From a bacterium ADurb.Bin236 (GTDB lineage: Bacteria > UBP15 > UBA6099): 64,000 bases of DNA. Location: NCBI GenBank assembly GCA_002069885.1, contig MWCD01000014.1, forward strand, positions 1 through 64,000. The letters run 5' to 3'. Position numbers and translations under genes: made by a program. The notes beneath the pieces were generated by a model that was not told the origin of the DNA, ran no database searches, and saw nothing but the letters and a program-made list of their open reading frames with translations. This document shows positions 7,605-17,065 of the stretch, piece by piece (position 1 is the first letter of the stretch; each line of letters opens with the position of its first letter).

Positions 7605-9821
7605 ATGAATAAATTCATACAGCTCAATTCCTTCAAAGGCGACTTAACAGGCGGGGTGATGGGTGGAATTATCGGGATACCGATCTGCATGGGGTATTCT
7701 GTGCTTGCGTTTGCTCCTTTAGGTGAAAAATACTTGCCCCTCGGAATCGTTTCGTTTATTGCTTCAATGATTGTGATGAATATTGTCACGGCATTTTTTA
7801 GCGGAGTTAAGATACTTATTAACGGACCTAACGCGCTTGTGGCTGTAATGTTGGCATCAGTTTTGTCCGCTGGGTTGAAAATCGCAGAAGGCATGCCAAA
7901 TCAAGCGCAATTGGCGCTTACGCTTTTGTTTCTAGTTTGCCTAATTGCCGGATTGATTCAGACGCTATCTGGAGTTCTGAAGATCGGCGGACTCGCAAAA
8001 TATATACCGCTTCCTGTAGTCGCAGGCCTTATGAACGGCACTGCTGTGATAATTATGAGCAAGCAGATAAGGCCGCTGCTCGGACTTAAGGCTGACGCAG
8101 TTCTGTCGAATTTCGATTTCTTGTCAAAGAACGCACAAATGCCGACTCTGGCGGTAGGCATTATTACTTTCGCGACAATCATGTTCGGCCCAAAAATATT
8201 AAAAAGCATTCCCCCGGCGATTATGGGAATAATTGTGGGAACAGGCTCCTATTACGGCGCAAAAGCACTAGTTGGCGCACCGCATCTTGGCCCAGTAATC
8301 GGCGAGATTCCATCTGGAATTCCCAAGCCTGAGTATATATGGTATTTTATGAAGCTTTTCGGCGAAAGCGATATTATTAAATCAATCCCTTCGTTGCTTC
8401 CACTTGCTGCCAGCCTTGCGGTTGTCGCAACGTTACTGACGCTCATTGCGGTCGTAACCGCTGACAGCATGAATGGAGAACGCTCAGACTCAAATCGTGA
8501 ACTGATTGGACAGGGCATAGGCAACACGATCGCTTCGCTTTTCGGAGGAACCACTAACATTGGAAGCGTAACCGCTATGGTCACCAGTTTCACAAACGGA
8601 GCTCAGTCGGCAACATCGAAACTGATATGCGGAGTTTTTATGCTGGGCATTTTGCTCGCGCTCGGGGTTTTTATCGCGCTGGTTCCTAAAGTTGTGCTCG
8701 CTGGCGTTCTTGTTTTCATGGCTATCAAGCTTCTGGAACCTTGGAGTCTTGCGCTATTCAGCGACATCTTAAAACGCAAGATCAGCCTGAAAGAATCGGC
8801 AATGGACGTCGCCATCATCATGACAGTCCTTTTGATTCTCGTTTTTATGGGCGTAATTCAGGCCGTTTTCGCCGGAATAATCATTTCGCTCATTTATTTT
8901 GTTTACAGAATGACCATGGACAATGTCCGTAGGGAGTACGGCGCTGACAAGGTTCACTCTAACACAATGCGCAACGAGCAGGAATTTACTATACTCGAGC
9001 AGAACGGCGATAAAATAAAGGTTCTCGAACTAGAGGGCGCGCTTTTCTTCGGGACAACCGACAAGCTTTCATGCCATATCGAACATCTGCTCACAGAACA
9101 AGACGTAGAGTTTATAATTCTAGACTTCGCGCGCGTTTCTGAAATCGACAGCACAGGTTTCAACATACTCATGAAGGCTTCGATGAACTTCAAGAAAAGA
9201 AATGTCGTGCTCGCGATCAGCGCGATCAGGTCGAAAAATAAGATATCTGTCATGGTCGACACAACAAATATTTGCGGCGCGATAGGCAAAGAGTATTTCT
9301 TCGACAGCATAGACGATGCGCTTTCATGGACTGAAGACAGGTTGCTAGACAATTATCTCGGCATAGAGAGATATTCTAAAACGATCGCGCTAAAAGATTT
9401 TGGGATGCTCCGCGCGCTGACTAAAGATGAAAATGAAATCATATCAGGCTATGTAGAGCTGAACAGTTACAACGACGGCGATAAAGTTTTCAAACAAGAC
9501 GAGGAGGCCGACAGAATCCACCTGCTCGCAAAGGGCCGCGCGCACATCATAATCAGACTGGCAAACGGGGCGACCCTAAGAGTCGGAACCCTGAGCCTCG
9601 GAACAGTATTCGGCGAAATGGCTGTGATCGACAGCAAGCCGCGCTCCGCGACGGTCATAGCGGACGGACACATCGAATGCTACGAGTTTACAGTGGACAG
9701 CCTCAGCAGGATGAAAAAGGAAAACCCGGAAATCGCGTTTAAGTTCATCTCAGGACTCAGCCACGAACTCTCTAAACGCATAAGGATTTCCAATAGGATC
9801 GTCACTGAGCTTAAGGCTTAA
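7605..9821 (+). CDS. SulP-family anion transporter with STAS and cyclic-nucleotide-binding domains
   Basis: 738-residue inner-membrane transporter. About residues 15-430 form the SulP/SLC26 membrane core with many hydrophobic helices and an early GGIIGIPICMGYSVLAFAPLG segment. A STAS domain follows (about 460-570, with the EIDSTGFNIL loop). It ends in a cyclic-nucleotide-binding domain (about 600-735) with the FGEMAVIDSKPRSATV phosphate-binding cassette. Substrate is probably sulfate, bicarbonate or a dicarboxylate and cannot be read from the sequence. The cNMP domain suggests allosteric control. GGAGCGG precedes the ATG. It is a single-gene unit between tRNA-Ala scar repeats, so it may have arrived or been rearranged with them. 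Confidence 0.9.
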   Translation: MNKFIQLNSFKGDLTGGVMGGIIGIPICMGYSVLAFAPLGEKYLPLGIVSFIASMIVMNIVTAFFSGVKILINGPNALVAVMLASVLSAGLKIAEGMPNQAQLALTLLFLVCLIAGLIQTLSGVLKIGGLAKYIPLPVVAGLMNGTAVIIMSKQIRPLLGLKADAVLSNFDFLSKNAQMPTLAVGIITFATIMFGPKILKSIPPAIMGIIVGTGSYYGAKALVGAPHLGPVIGEIPSGIPKPEYIWYFMKLFGESDIIKSIPSLLPLAASLAVVATLLTLIAVVTADSMNGERSDSNRELIGQGIGNTIASLFGGTTNIGSVTAMVTSFTNGAQSATSKLICGVFMLGILLALGVFIALVPKVVLAGVLVFMAIKLLEPWSLALFSDILKRKISLKESAMDVAIIMTVLLILVFMGVIQAVFAGIIISLIYFVYRMTMDNVRREYGADKVHSNTMRNEQEFTILEQNGDKIKVLELEGALFFGTTDKLSCHIEHLLTEQDVEFIILDFARVSEIDSTGFNILMKASMNFKKRNVVLAISAIRSKNKISVMVDTTNICGAIGKEYFFDSIDDALSWTEDRLLDNYLGIERYSKTIALKDFGMLRALTKDENEIISGYVELNSYNDGDKVFKQDEEADRIHLLAKGRAHIIIRLANGATLRVGTLSLGTVFGEMAVIDSKPRSATVIADGHIECYEFTVDSLSRMKKENPEIAFKFISGLSHELSKRIRISNRIVTELKA

Positions 9822-9829
9822 CGTTAAAC

Positions 9830-9857
9830 CCGAATCCTTCGTTAGGATTCACGGGCG
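9830..9857 (+). repeat. Dispersed AATCC hairpin, copy 1
   Basis: CCCG-AATCC and GGATT-C-ACGGG form a near-perfect stem just after the SulP stop, probably serving as its terminator. Related hairpins occur at 12684-12709 and 14905-14933, also in gaps between genes. Confidence 0.7.
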
Positions 9858-9867
9858 ATTGTTCAGG

Positions 9868-9970
9868 GGTATCTGGGTCGCTTACTTAAATAACGTCGTC
9901 TATTCACAGACGTAACACAGAAAATACAACTGGCTTTTTGAAAGCTTATATATGAAGCGGTGTGTAAGAA
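9868..9970 (+). repeat. Composite scar: PAS fragment plus third tRNA-Ala-tail repeat
   Basis: 9868-9906 matches 6741-6780, part of the PAS pseudogene, with a few changes. 9912-9970 matches the last 59 bp of the 194-bp repeats. In the upstream locus these two blocks are about 500 bp apart; here they are only about 5 bp apart, so this copy looks like a deletion derivative of the same unit. Confidence 0.75.
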
Positions 9971-9985
9971 TAGTAGTATTGGAAT

Positions 9986-10597
9986 TTATTTCTTTTTCCT
10001 GCTACGGTTGCGTGCGATGTTTGAAAGGGAGGACCTTATTGCCTCATCCCCTCCTTCCAAAATTGGTGCGCCATGTCCGAAATATATCGAATCTATAGGT
10101 AGCGCAGAAAGTTTTATCAAAATGTCAGTAAACGGCTCAGAGCCGGAAGTGTCGTCGCCAGTCACAATTACATGAGAGTCGCCCACGAACAAAATGCGCG
10201 CACTGCGGCAATATAAACAAATAGAATCAGAGCTATGTTGGGGAAAATGGATGACTTCAAAAGTATCGTCGCCAGCCCTGATTCTGTCCCCATTCTTCAC
10301 AAGACGATCTACTCCTGCGCCGGGAGAAAAAGCGAAAACTTCCGGGTCAAACTCCCTTTTAATCGCTCCTAATGCCCCATTATGATCCATGTGGTTATGC
10401 GTCAATATAACTCTCTCAACCGGCTTCTTTCCCACACCTGTATATACATTACGTATCCAGTCAATAACGACCGGGTCGCTCCCTACATCTACAAGAGTGT
10501 TCAAATCATGAAGCGTATTCCATTCCCCTAACACAAGATAAGAGTTGCTTGTGTATATCTTTGATCGTTCCGTGACATTAAAAACCTTCACCAGCAT
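9986..10597 (-). CDS. Metallo-beta-lactamase-fold hydrolase
   Basis: 203-residue cytoplasmic protein. Metal ligands of the fold are visible: THNHMDHNG (the HxHxDH motif in the form HNHMDH), HFPQHSSDS, FVGDSHV and YFGHGAP near the C terminus. Length and order fit glyoxalase II-like or quorum-quenching-like hydrolases, but the substrate is not evident. A basic tail, RNRSRKKK, ends the protein. It stands alone, with its 3' end towards the composite scar. No good ribosome binding site is seen before the ATG at 10597. Confidence 0.85.
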   Translation of the reverse strand: MLVKVFNVTERSKIYTSNSYLVLGEWNTLHDLNTLVDVGSDPVVIDWIRNVYTGVGKKPVERVILTHNHMDHNGALGAIKREFDPEVFAFSPGAGVDRLVKNGDRIRAGDDTFEVIHFPQHSSDSICLYCRSARILFVGDSHVIVTGDDTSGSEPFTDILIKLSALPIDSIYFGHGAPILEGGDEAIRSSLSNIARNRSRKKK

Positions 10598-10684
10598 CTA
10601 CCCAAAGAGAAGAAAATAAATCCGCCCCACCAACTCCAATTAATACTCTATGAATTCATCATTCTTTCATTCTCTTATTCAATC

Positions 10685-11134
10685 CTAATTCTTCTTCGCA
10701 GTCGGGAAGCCTGTGCGAGTGAGTTTCTTTATATTCGCGCTACAGTTGATGAGGCCTCTGTTCAGCAAACCTTTGTTTATAAGACCTACGTTTACTCCAC
10801 CTTTGTTGATGCAGCCCAAATTCACCGCGCCCTTATTGATGAAGCCTCGATTCAGAACCGCATAGCTGAGCACGCCTCTCTCTCCTGCGCCCACGTTAAC
10901 GAATCCATGATTGAAAAGACCCAGATTCACTAGGCCAGTGTTCACTACGCCCCGGTTAACAATGCCTAGATTCGCAAACCCCTTGTTCACAATGCCATTG
11001 TTGAACGCCCCAATATTCACTATTCCGCTGTTTAGGACTCCACGGTTGACTATGCCGATGTTCAGCAAACCGTCATTCACTATCCCTATGTTTATAAGTC
11101 CGTCGTTCACAATGCCGATGTCTATTAGTTTCAT
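10685..11134 (-). CDS. Tandem xGxxN pentapeptide-repeat protein
   Basis: 149 residues, of which about 8-130 are an almost unbroken series of some 25 pentapeptides of the form x-G-[LIVAF]-[LIVF]-N (for example NIGIVNRGVL). Asparagine and glycine occupy fixed positions. This is the pattern of the Pentapeptide_2 repeats known from mycobacterial PPE proteins, not the A(D/N)Lxx pattern of quinolone-resistance proteins. It should form a regular beta-solenoid. No signal peptide or other domain is present, only a short basic tail. AAGGAG eight bases before the ATG supports the start. Function unknown; asparagine ladders suggest a structural or binding surface. Confidence 0.8.
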   Translation of the reverse strand: MKLIDIGIVNDGLINIGIVNDGLLNIGIVNRGVLNSGIVNIGAFNNGIVNKGFANLGIVNRGVVNTGLVNLGLFNHGFVNVGAGERGVLSYAVLNRGFINKGAVNLGCINKGGVNVGLINKGLLNRGLINCSANIKKLTRTGFPTAKKN

Positions 11135-11340
11135 GAATATGCTCCTTATTGAATTTTTTCATCTTCAGATAGATTCAGAATCAAAAAACAACTGATTTCA
11201 GTTATCTACTAACGATCCTTATTCATCGTCATCAACTGCTTCACCAATTATAATCCAACTTTGCCGTCATCTTCCACATAATGCCTGTATAACCGCCTTA
11301 AAGAAAACAATAAAGACATGTTCATTATGAAAAGCCTAGA

Positions 11341-11655
11341 TTAGTCTTCTAGAATGAACGTTCCAACGCCTTTAATCTTTGACAGTAAGTTTTTAATAAT
11401 ATTGTTCGCGTTTATAATCCTTAACGATTGACATTGCATTCTCAAGGCTTCAGAAACATACAGGATAGACCCAAGCCCCGCTGAATCTATGAATTTTAGC
11501 TTATCTAGATTCAGTATCACACAAGGCCCCTTGTCCCTTACTCTAATTGGGATATCTGTCATAAACTGCTTTGTATCGCTGAATATCAGCTCTCCAACCA
11601 ACTGCAACTCGATTCCATTATCTGCTTGTTTGGCTTCAACTTTCAGATCTCTCAT
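11341..11655 (-). CDS. STAS-domain anti-sigma factor antagonist
   Basis: 104-residue single STAS domain. The FIDSAGLGSIL stretch (around residue 57) contains the serine normally phosphorylated by an anti-sigma-factor kinase. Such proteins relieve a sigma factor from its inhibitor when dephosphorylated. No kinase, phosphatase or sigma gene adjoins it here, so its partner must be encoded elsewhere. Of two adjacent ATG codons, the second (11655) has the better distance from the GAGAGGG box. A second STAS protein is encoded at 14160-14558. Confidence 0.85.
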   Translation of the reverse strand: MRDLKVEAKQADNGIELQLVGELIFSDTKQFMTDIPIRVRDKGPCVILNLDKLKFIDSAGLGSILYVSEALRMQCQSLRIINANNIIKNLLSKIKGVGTFILED

Positions 11656-12103
11656 CATTCCCTCTCTGATAGCAATTGATTTCTACGCTTTTTAACGTCT
11701 TAGATCCTGTTTTTAACTGGGCCTATCAGGCAATAGTCGTGCTTGTCTGAATTCGACCCGGTTGAATGCCTATTATATAAGAATTTGCATTTTTATTTTC
11801 AATTCATTCGGTAAATAATACTTTGTCCCTCCATCGTTTTCAAACAACGCAATGAGTGACTTTGGCATAAATGGCATTCTTAAATGAAAGATAATCTTGT
11901 GCGGATGTTTAAAGCTGCTGCCCGTCAATGTGTGTGATTTGAAATTGGGTTCCCTCTTTCGAGGGAATGACGGCAGCGGGCGGGCATTTCCAGTAGTTGC
12001 CGGATTCATTAATCGACGTATGATAATATTTTCCCAGCATTTGATATAAATCAGTTTCGAGCTTCAAAATAGGGATATAATATCAATCAAGATTCTAAGA
12101 GGC
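11656..12103. other. Intergenic region with a TTCCCTC hairpin
   Basis: 448 bp without a convincing gene. It contains TTCCCTC-TTTC-GAGGGAA (11950-11967), a hairpin of the kind widely dispersed in bacterial intergenic DNA, followed by AATGACGGCAGCGGG. Short open frames here lack ribosome binding sites and plausible composition. Confidence 0.4.
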
Positions 12104-12592
12104 ATGATTATGTTGTTGACAAGCTTAACAACGAATCAATGGCTGGACATCGCGGGCCTATTCCTGTTTATCGCGGGATTCGTGATCGGCCTCGGCGCGG
12201 TGACTGTGATTGATTTGCACGGTTTTCTCGGCCGCAAGTCTTCGTATTGGACTGAAGCCACTACTCGCACTCACAAAGTGACGAAGCCTCTTATCTGGGT
12301 CGGGTTGACTCTTGCAATTATTGGCGGCGCTGTTTTTTATCGCGATGTTGATATGAGCATAGTCCCGGCGGCGCAAGCGCTTATTGTCGCTCCGCTTGTT
12401 CTTAACGGCCTTTTTCTTTCCTTCCGGGTCAGCCCTTACATGTTGCGGCGCGAACGGGAAGGAAGAGCGGGCGAACTGCTTCCGTCGTCTTGGCAGATTA
12501 AGATAACTATCAGTTTTATCATATCTTTCTTCGGCTGGTGGGGAGAGCTGTTTTTGCTCGTTTATTACATAATATTTAATCTACATCGATAA
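12104..12592 (+). CDS. Four-helix integral membrane protein of unknown function
   Basis: 162 residues with four hydrophobic segments: about 17-37, 63-80, 88-107 and 133-157. The order suggests a compact inner-membrane bundle with an HGFLGRKS loop and a basic RREREGRAG cytosolic loop. No catalytic motif is recognised. It recalls small uncharacterised membrane families, but I cannot name one. AGAGG precedes the ATG. The stop is followed by a short hairpin terminator, so this is a single-gene unit. Confidence 0.7.
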   Translation: MIMLLTSLTTNQWLDIAGLFLFIAGFVIGLGAVTVIDLHGFLGRKSSYWTEATTRTHKVTKPLIWVGLTLAIIGGAVFYRDVDMSIVPAAQALIVAPLVLNGLFLSFRVSPYMLRREREGRAGELLPSSWQIKITISFIISFFGWWGELFLLVYYIIFNLHR

Positions 12593-12662
12593 TGAAAATC
12601 GGAAACAAGCGTCGGGGCCGTCAGCGCCGAACGCAAGGTTTTGAGTTTTCAAGCCTCTGATT

Positions 12663-12709
12663 AGCGAGTGTCGCTTTTTTCGACCTGAATCCTTCATTAG
12701 GATTCGGGG
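12663..12709. terminator. Converging-gene terminator region with AATCC hairpin, copy 2
   Basis: AGCGA-GTG-TCGCT followed by six T (12663-12680) is a small terminator for the membrane protein gene. Immediately after it, 12684-12709 is a CCTGAATCC/GGATTCGGG hairpin, the second copy of a dispersed repeat. It ends next to the stop codon of the opposing nuclease-like gene and may terminate that gene. Confidence 0.6.
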
Positions 12710-13789
12710 TCAATCCCACTCCACAACCGTCCAAACTGGAAGATGATCGCTCAGTTTGCCACATGTCGATTTCGGGCAAACCCCTGATTCAAAGCTCCTA
12801 GCGTTCCGAATCAGAATAATATCTATAATTACTGGGGCGCCATAGCTCATGCCGGATGTGTGACGCTTCGACACAGGCAAGTCGGCGTGCGCGTCTGCAA
12901 AGCCGTTGTCCAAGAAATGAGAAACGGCAAAGTCGTTCTTTCCGCCGTTGCGAAGGTCGTTTATGTATGAAACCGTGTTCAGGTCGCCGCCCGCAATGAC
13001 TGGATAATCCACATTGGCGGCATGGGAGACGATATCCTCAGCTTGGCTTTTTGGGATGTCAGTCTTTGAAAACGGGTCTGTGTCAAAGTGCAGGGAATAC
13101 ACTCGTAAAGAATCCCCATCTGCGTTAATGTCCGCCGCAATAGCCATTCCGCCGCCAAGGCGCGGCTCTTTGTGGTCCCTATCCGGCCCCGGCGGCATGT
13201 AGCTGTAGCTTGTAAATCTGTGCCTTATCAACTCCGCGCCTGTTATCGGAAATCTCGAAAGCGCCGCGTTGCCGTGTTCGCACACAGCGTCAACCTCGTT
13301 AACCGCTTTTTTTGAGACACGCGGCAGTTCCACATATTCAACGCCGAACACGTAGTTCATCTTCAAGGCTTGCGCGATGTGGCGCGTGACATTCAGCTTT
13401 CCGGTGCGCGAGCATCCCCTGTCCGCCTCGCTTATCAATATGATGTCAGCTTCTTTAAAAACCGGGTGTTCCGCTAGAAGCTTTATCTGCTTTTCAATCT
13501 CCATGCCTCTCTCGATGTTGTACGCGACGACCTTCGCGGATTTGCCACGAGCCAGTTGCGGCTTTTCTGAAGGCCCTGAGAATTCGCCGCGCTCAAGCGC
13601 GCAGTGTATAAAAACTTTTTCAACCGCATTGTCGGGGTTTAACGCTTCTTCGCAAAGAGGGATAGCGGGATCGCTGTTCGTCGTCAATATTCCCTTCAGA
13701 TTAGAGGATTCGCCATGCGATGCGCTTCCGAATAAAACCAGCAACGCGATCGCCGGCAAAATGATAGAAATAGCGGGTTTTATTTTCAA
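12710..13789 (-). CDS. Secreted endonuclease/exonuclease/phosphatase-family hydrolase
   Basis: 359 residues with a signal peptide (about 1-26, PAISIILPAIALLVLFGSASHG). The EEP fold signatures appear in order: YNIERG (metal/phosphate Asn), ISEADRG (metal-binding Glu), HGNAALSRFPI, SLHFDTDP, GGDLNT and C-terminal SDHLPVW (catalytic Asp-His pair). It should be a metal-dependent phosphodiesterase or phosphatase acting outside the cytoplasm on nucleic acid, lipid or sugar-phosphate; which one is not readable. GGAG lies 16 nt from the ATG, so a TTG six bases upstream is a possible start. Confidence 0.85.
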   Translation of the reverse strand: MKIKPAISIILPAIALLVLFGSASHGESSNLKGILTTNSDPAIPLCEEALNPDNAVEKVFIHCALERGEFSGPSEKPQLARGKSAKVVAYNIERGMEIEKQIKLLAEHPVFKEADIILISEADRGCSRTGKLNVTRHIAQALKMNYVFGVEYVELPRVSKKAVNEVDAVCEHGNAALSRFPITGAELIRHRFTSYSYMPPGPDRDHKEPRLGGGMAIAADINADGDSLRVYSLHFDTDPFSKTDIPKSQAEDIVSHAANVDYPVIAGGDLNTVSYINDLRNGGKNDFAVSHFLDNGFADAHADLPVSKRHTSGMSYGAPVIIDIILIRNARSFESGVCPKSTCGKLSDHLPVWTVVEWD

Positions 13790-14159
13790 AGGATGACGTC
13801 TCCTTTTTAATTGCCAATACGAATGTTATACGGCGTCAAAGCAAAACCGTCCAGAATCGACATTAATATTGCTTCAAAACTTCCGCTCGCGCCCATGTCA
13901 TAGCGCGCATCCTCAGCGAAAATGGGAACTAGAAACAAGTTTCAAATCCCACTTCTGCTTCACTGCTCTCAGCCCGCTGCCGTCCATGAATATTCTATCT
14001 ATATACACGCGGCACTGCGCAAATGCTCCATGCGGATGCTTCAAATATGCTTTTTTTGCCCCATCTGTGGGAAACAAGATAAAAAACAATGTTTGAGATT
14101 GTCCGAATTTGGTATTAATAAGATGTAGCAAAAGTCACAGACAGGCGGAGTTGATGAGA
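13790..14159. other. Divergent intergenic region
   Basis: Lies between the nuclease-like gene and the STAS gene, which point away from each other. Both promoters must be here, but no clear consensus boxes stand out. Overlapping open frames on both strands at 13870-14130 lack ribosome binding sites and look like chance. Confidence 0.35.
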
Positions 14160-14558
14160 ATGCTCACGATGAAACAGAACAATACCCCGTCGGCCACAGC
14201 GCTGGCTCTCTGCGGAGAACTGATATGGGAGACGGAGCACGACTTCGTGGACAAGATTCACCACATAACCGCCTTGGACCCTCGCCCCATGTTAATTGAT
14301 CTGTCACAAGTCACTTTTATTGATTCCGCAGGATTAGGCGCGCTGATTTCCGTAATCGAGCACTGCAACAAGAAAAACATCAAAGCCGCCATCTTTCGAG
14401 TGAATCCGGGGATTGAGCCGTTGATAAGCGCGTTTCTGCCGGAGAAATTCATAATACGGGAAAAAAAGGCCTCCGCAAAAGCCAGCCGGGCCGCTCAACC
14501 CGCTACGGAACCGGCGGCCGCCCGACTCCGGCCCTCCATTTCTTTAAACTGCGCCTGA
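14160..14558 (+). CDS. STAS-domain protein with basic C-terminal tail
   Basis: About 132 residues. The STAS fold spans roughly residues 8-95 with the TFIDSAGLGALIS loop carrying the phosphorylatable serine. A tail rich in Lys, Ala and Arg (about 100-132) is unusual for the family. The ATG at 14160 is preferred over upstream ATGs because the GGCGGAG box lies about nine bases before it. It is a single-gene unit, followed by a possible hairpin terminator at 14608-14640. Together with the STAS gene at 11341 it hints at partner-switching regulation, but the kinase is not in this window. Confidence 0.75.
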   Translation: MLTMKQNNTPSATALALCGELIWETEHDFVDKIHHITALDPRPMLIDLSQVTFIDSAGLGALISVIEHCNKKNIKAAIFRVNPGIEPLISAFLPEKFIIREKKASAKASRAAQPATEPAAARLRPSISLNCA

Positions 14559-14607
14559 AATGTCGCCCGCAAATTAGCCGCGCCCGCGCTTCTTTAACCC
14601 GAAAAAA

Positions 14608-14640
14608 GCCAATAGAAAGCTTTTCGCCTTCGGCTATTGG
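14608..14640 (+). terminator. Probable terminator after STAS gene
   Basis: GCCAATAG (14608-14615) pairs with CTATTGG (14634-14640), with a secondary GCC-TTCG-GGC-like turn in the loop. The stem is 7 bp and the downstream T run is weak. Confidence 0.45.
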
Positions 14641-14774
14641 GAAAATCCTTTAAAAAGAGCTCTTTCCCAAAACCTCTTTTCCTTGCTTTTCGCATCTTTT
14701 TGTTTGGTCAAAATTGAGAATACATAACTATACGAAGAACTAAATGAAAGCTCCCATTTACTATTTGGTGAAAA

Positions 14775-14813
14775 GCATCATGCGCAATAGAAAAAGTTTT
14801 GCGCATGGCACAC
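14775..14813 (+). repeat. Dispersed CATGCGCAA hairpin, copy 1
   Basis: CATGCGCAA (14779-14787) and TTGCGCATG (14799-14807) form a perfect inverted repeat, with outer GCAT and GCACAC flanks. The same 39-bp unit occurs at 19076-19114 and, reversed, at 24329-24367. All three are intergenic. Confidence 0.75.
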
Positions 14814-14904
14814 TTGGTAGTGGGTAGAATCATCTAATAGCATGTATAATGGGCAGTTTCATCTAACAAATCAATGCTGTTCAATCAAACAACGCTTTGA
14901 TTCA

Positions 14905-14933
14905 TCCCGAATCCTAATGATGGATTCGGGATA
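14905..14933. repeat. Dispersed AATCC hairpin, copy 3
   Basis: ATCCCGAATCC (14905-14915) and GGATTCGGGAT (14923-14933) are a perfect 11-bp inverted repeat. It is the same core as at 9830 and 12684, here in the opposite orientation. Confidence 0.75.
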
Positions 14934-14977
14934 ATGCTTCGTGTATTGACGAATCTGGGGTTAAACGCGAAAAAAAA

Positions 14978-15007
14978 CCGGCGCGGGAAGAGAGCTTCCC
15001 GCGCCGG
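14978..15007 (-). terminator. Strong terminator of the glutamate dehydrogenase gene
   Basis: CCGGCGCGGGAAG and CTTCCCGCGCCGG form a perfect 13-bp stem with an AGAG loop. On the minus strand it is followed by eight U, and it lies 35 bp after the gdhA stop. Confidence 0.9.
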
Positions 15008-15041
15008 CGGTTTTAGCGGCGACTCGCCTTCAGGTTCGGGA

Positions 15042-16433
<1,392 letters not shown>

Positions 16434-16567
16434 TTATTGCCGTATAATTCCATCTGCCATTCCCTGCCTGATGCTACATTTGACATGTTTTGAGCATTGA
16501 ATCAAACCAAAATCATTTCTGCAACGAGCAATATTATAGATAAACAAGATAATAAATAAACAGCGCA

Positions 16568-16670
16568 ATACGGCAGTCAAGCCGTATTTTCCACCCTCGG
16601 CACAATGCTCTAACGGCAATTGGGCCGTTTATTACCCACGCCACAAAGCTCGATACGGCACTATTGCCGT
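16568..16670. promoter_or_regulatory. Array of three ACGGC-N6-GCCGT palindromes
   Basis: ACGGC-N6-GCCGT occurs at 16570-16585, 16613-16628 and 16655-16670. The intervals are 43 and 42 bp, close to four helical turns. An imperfect fourth, TCGGC-N6-TCCGA, starts at about 16695. The array lies 190-290 bp upstream of gdhA in a 680-bp gap shared with the divergent glycerol-3-phosphate dehydrogenase gene. Further ACGGCAA half-sites lie at about 16830-16850. A dimeric regulator binding cooperatively is the natural reading. Confidence 0.6.
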
Positions 16671-17065
16671 TTTACAAATTATTTTAAATTTATTTCGGCA
16701 ACTATTCCGATTATCGTTGCCGTTATGTTTAAGCCGTAGCGCATTTGGTTGTCCCATAATCGGTATTTTTCTTTTTTTTATGCTTATTTTTTAACAATCT
16801 AAAATACCGCCCCAACAAATCAAACGGCAAATATACGGCAATAGCAGGCAGTTTGTTTGTCTGTCATTTTGCTGATAGCGGGCATTACTCAAAAAACATT
16901 CCCGAAAGAGCCTCAAACAATCAACGCCCTTCGCGCGCAGGAGCGCGACAGATAACTTCTTTGCGACTATAAGGAATATGCGAGAGAATTTTACTATAAT
17001 TTAGACGGCGGCGCGGGCGCGCGGATATCTCTTCTTTCCTCCCCTGCGTTAAAAGGAGGCTTGTG

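Noticed and set aside
10685-11134. Tandem DNA repeat or CRISPR-like array
   Set aside because: The periodicity is that of pentapeptide codons in one open frame, without identical repeats and unique spacers. No CRISPR array was seen anywhere in the window.
13869-14131. Overlapping 68-75 codon frames on both strands in the 13.8-14.1 kb gap
   Set aside because: Mutually exclusive frames with no start signals and Cys/Phe-rich random composition.
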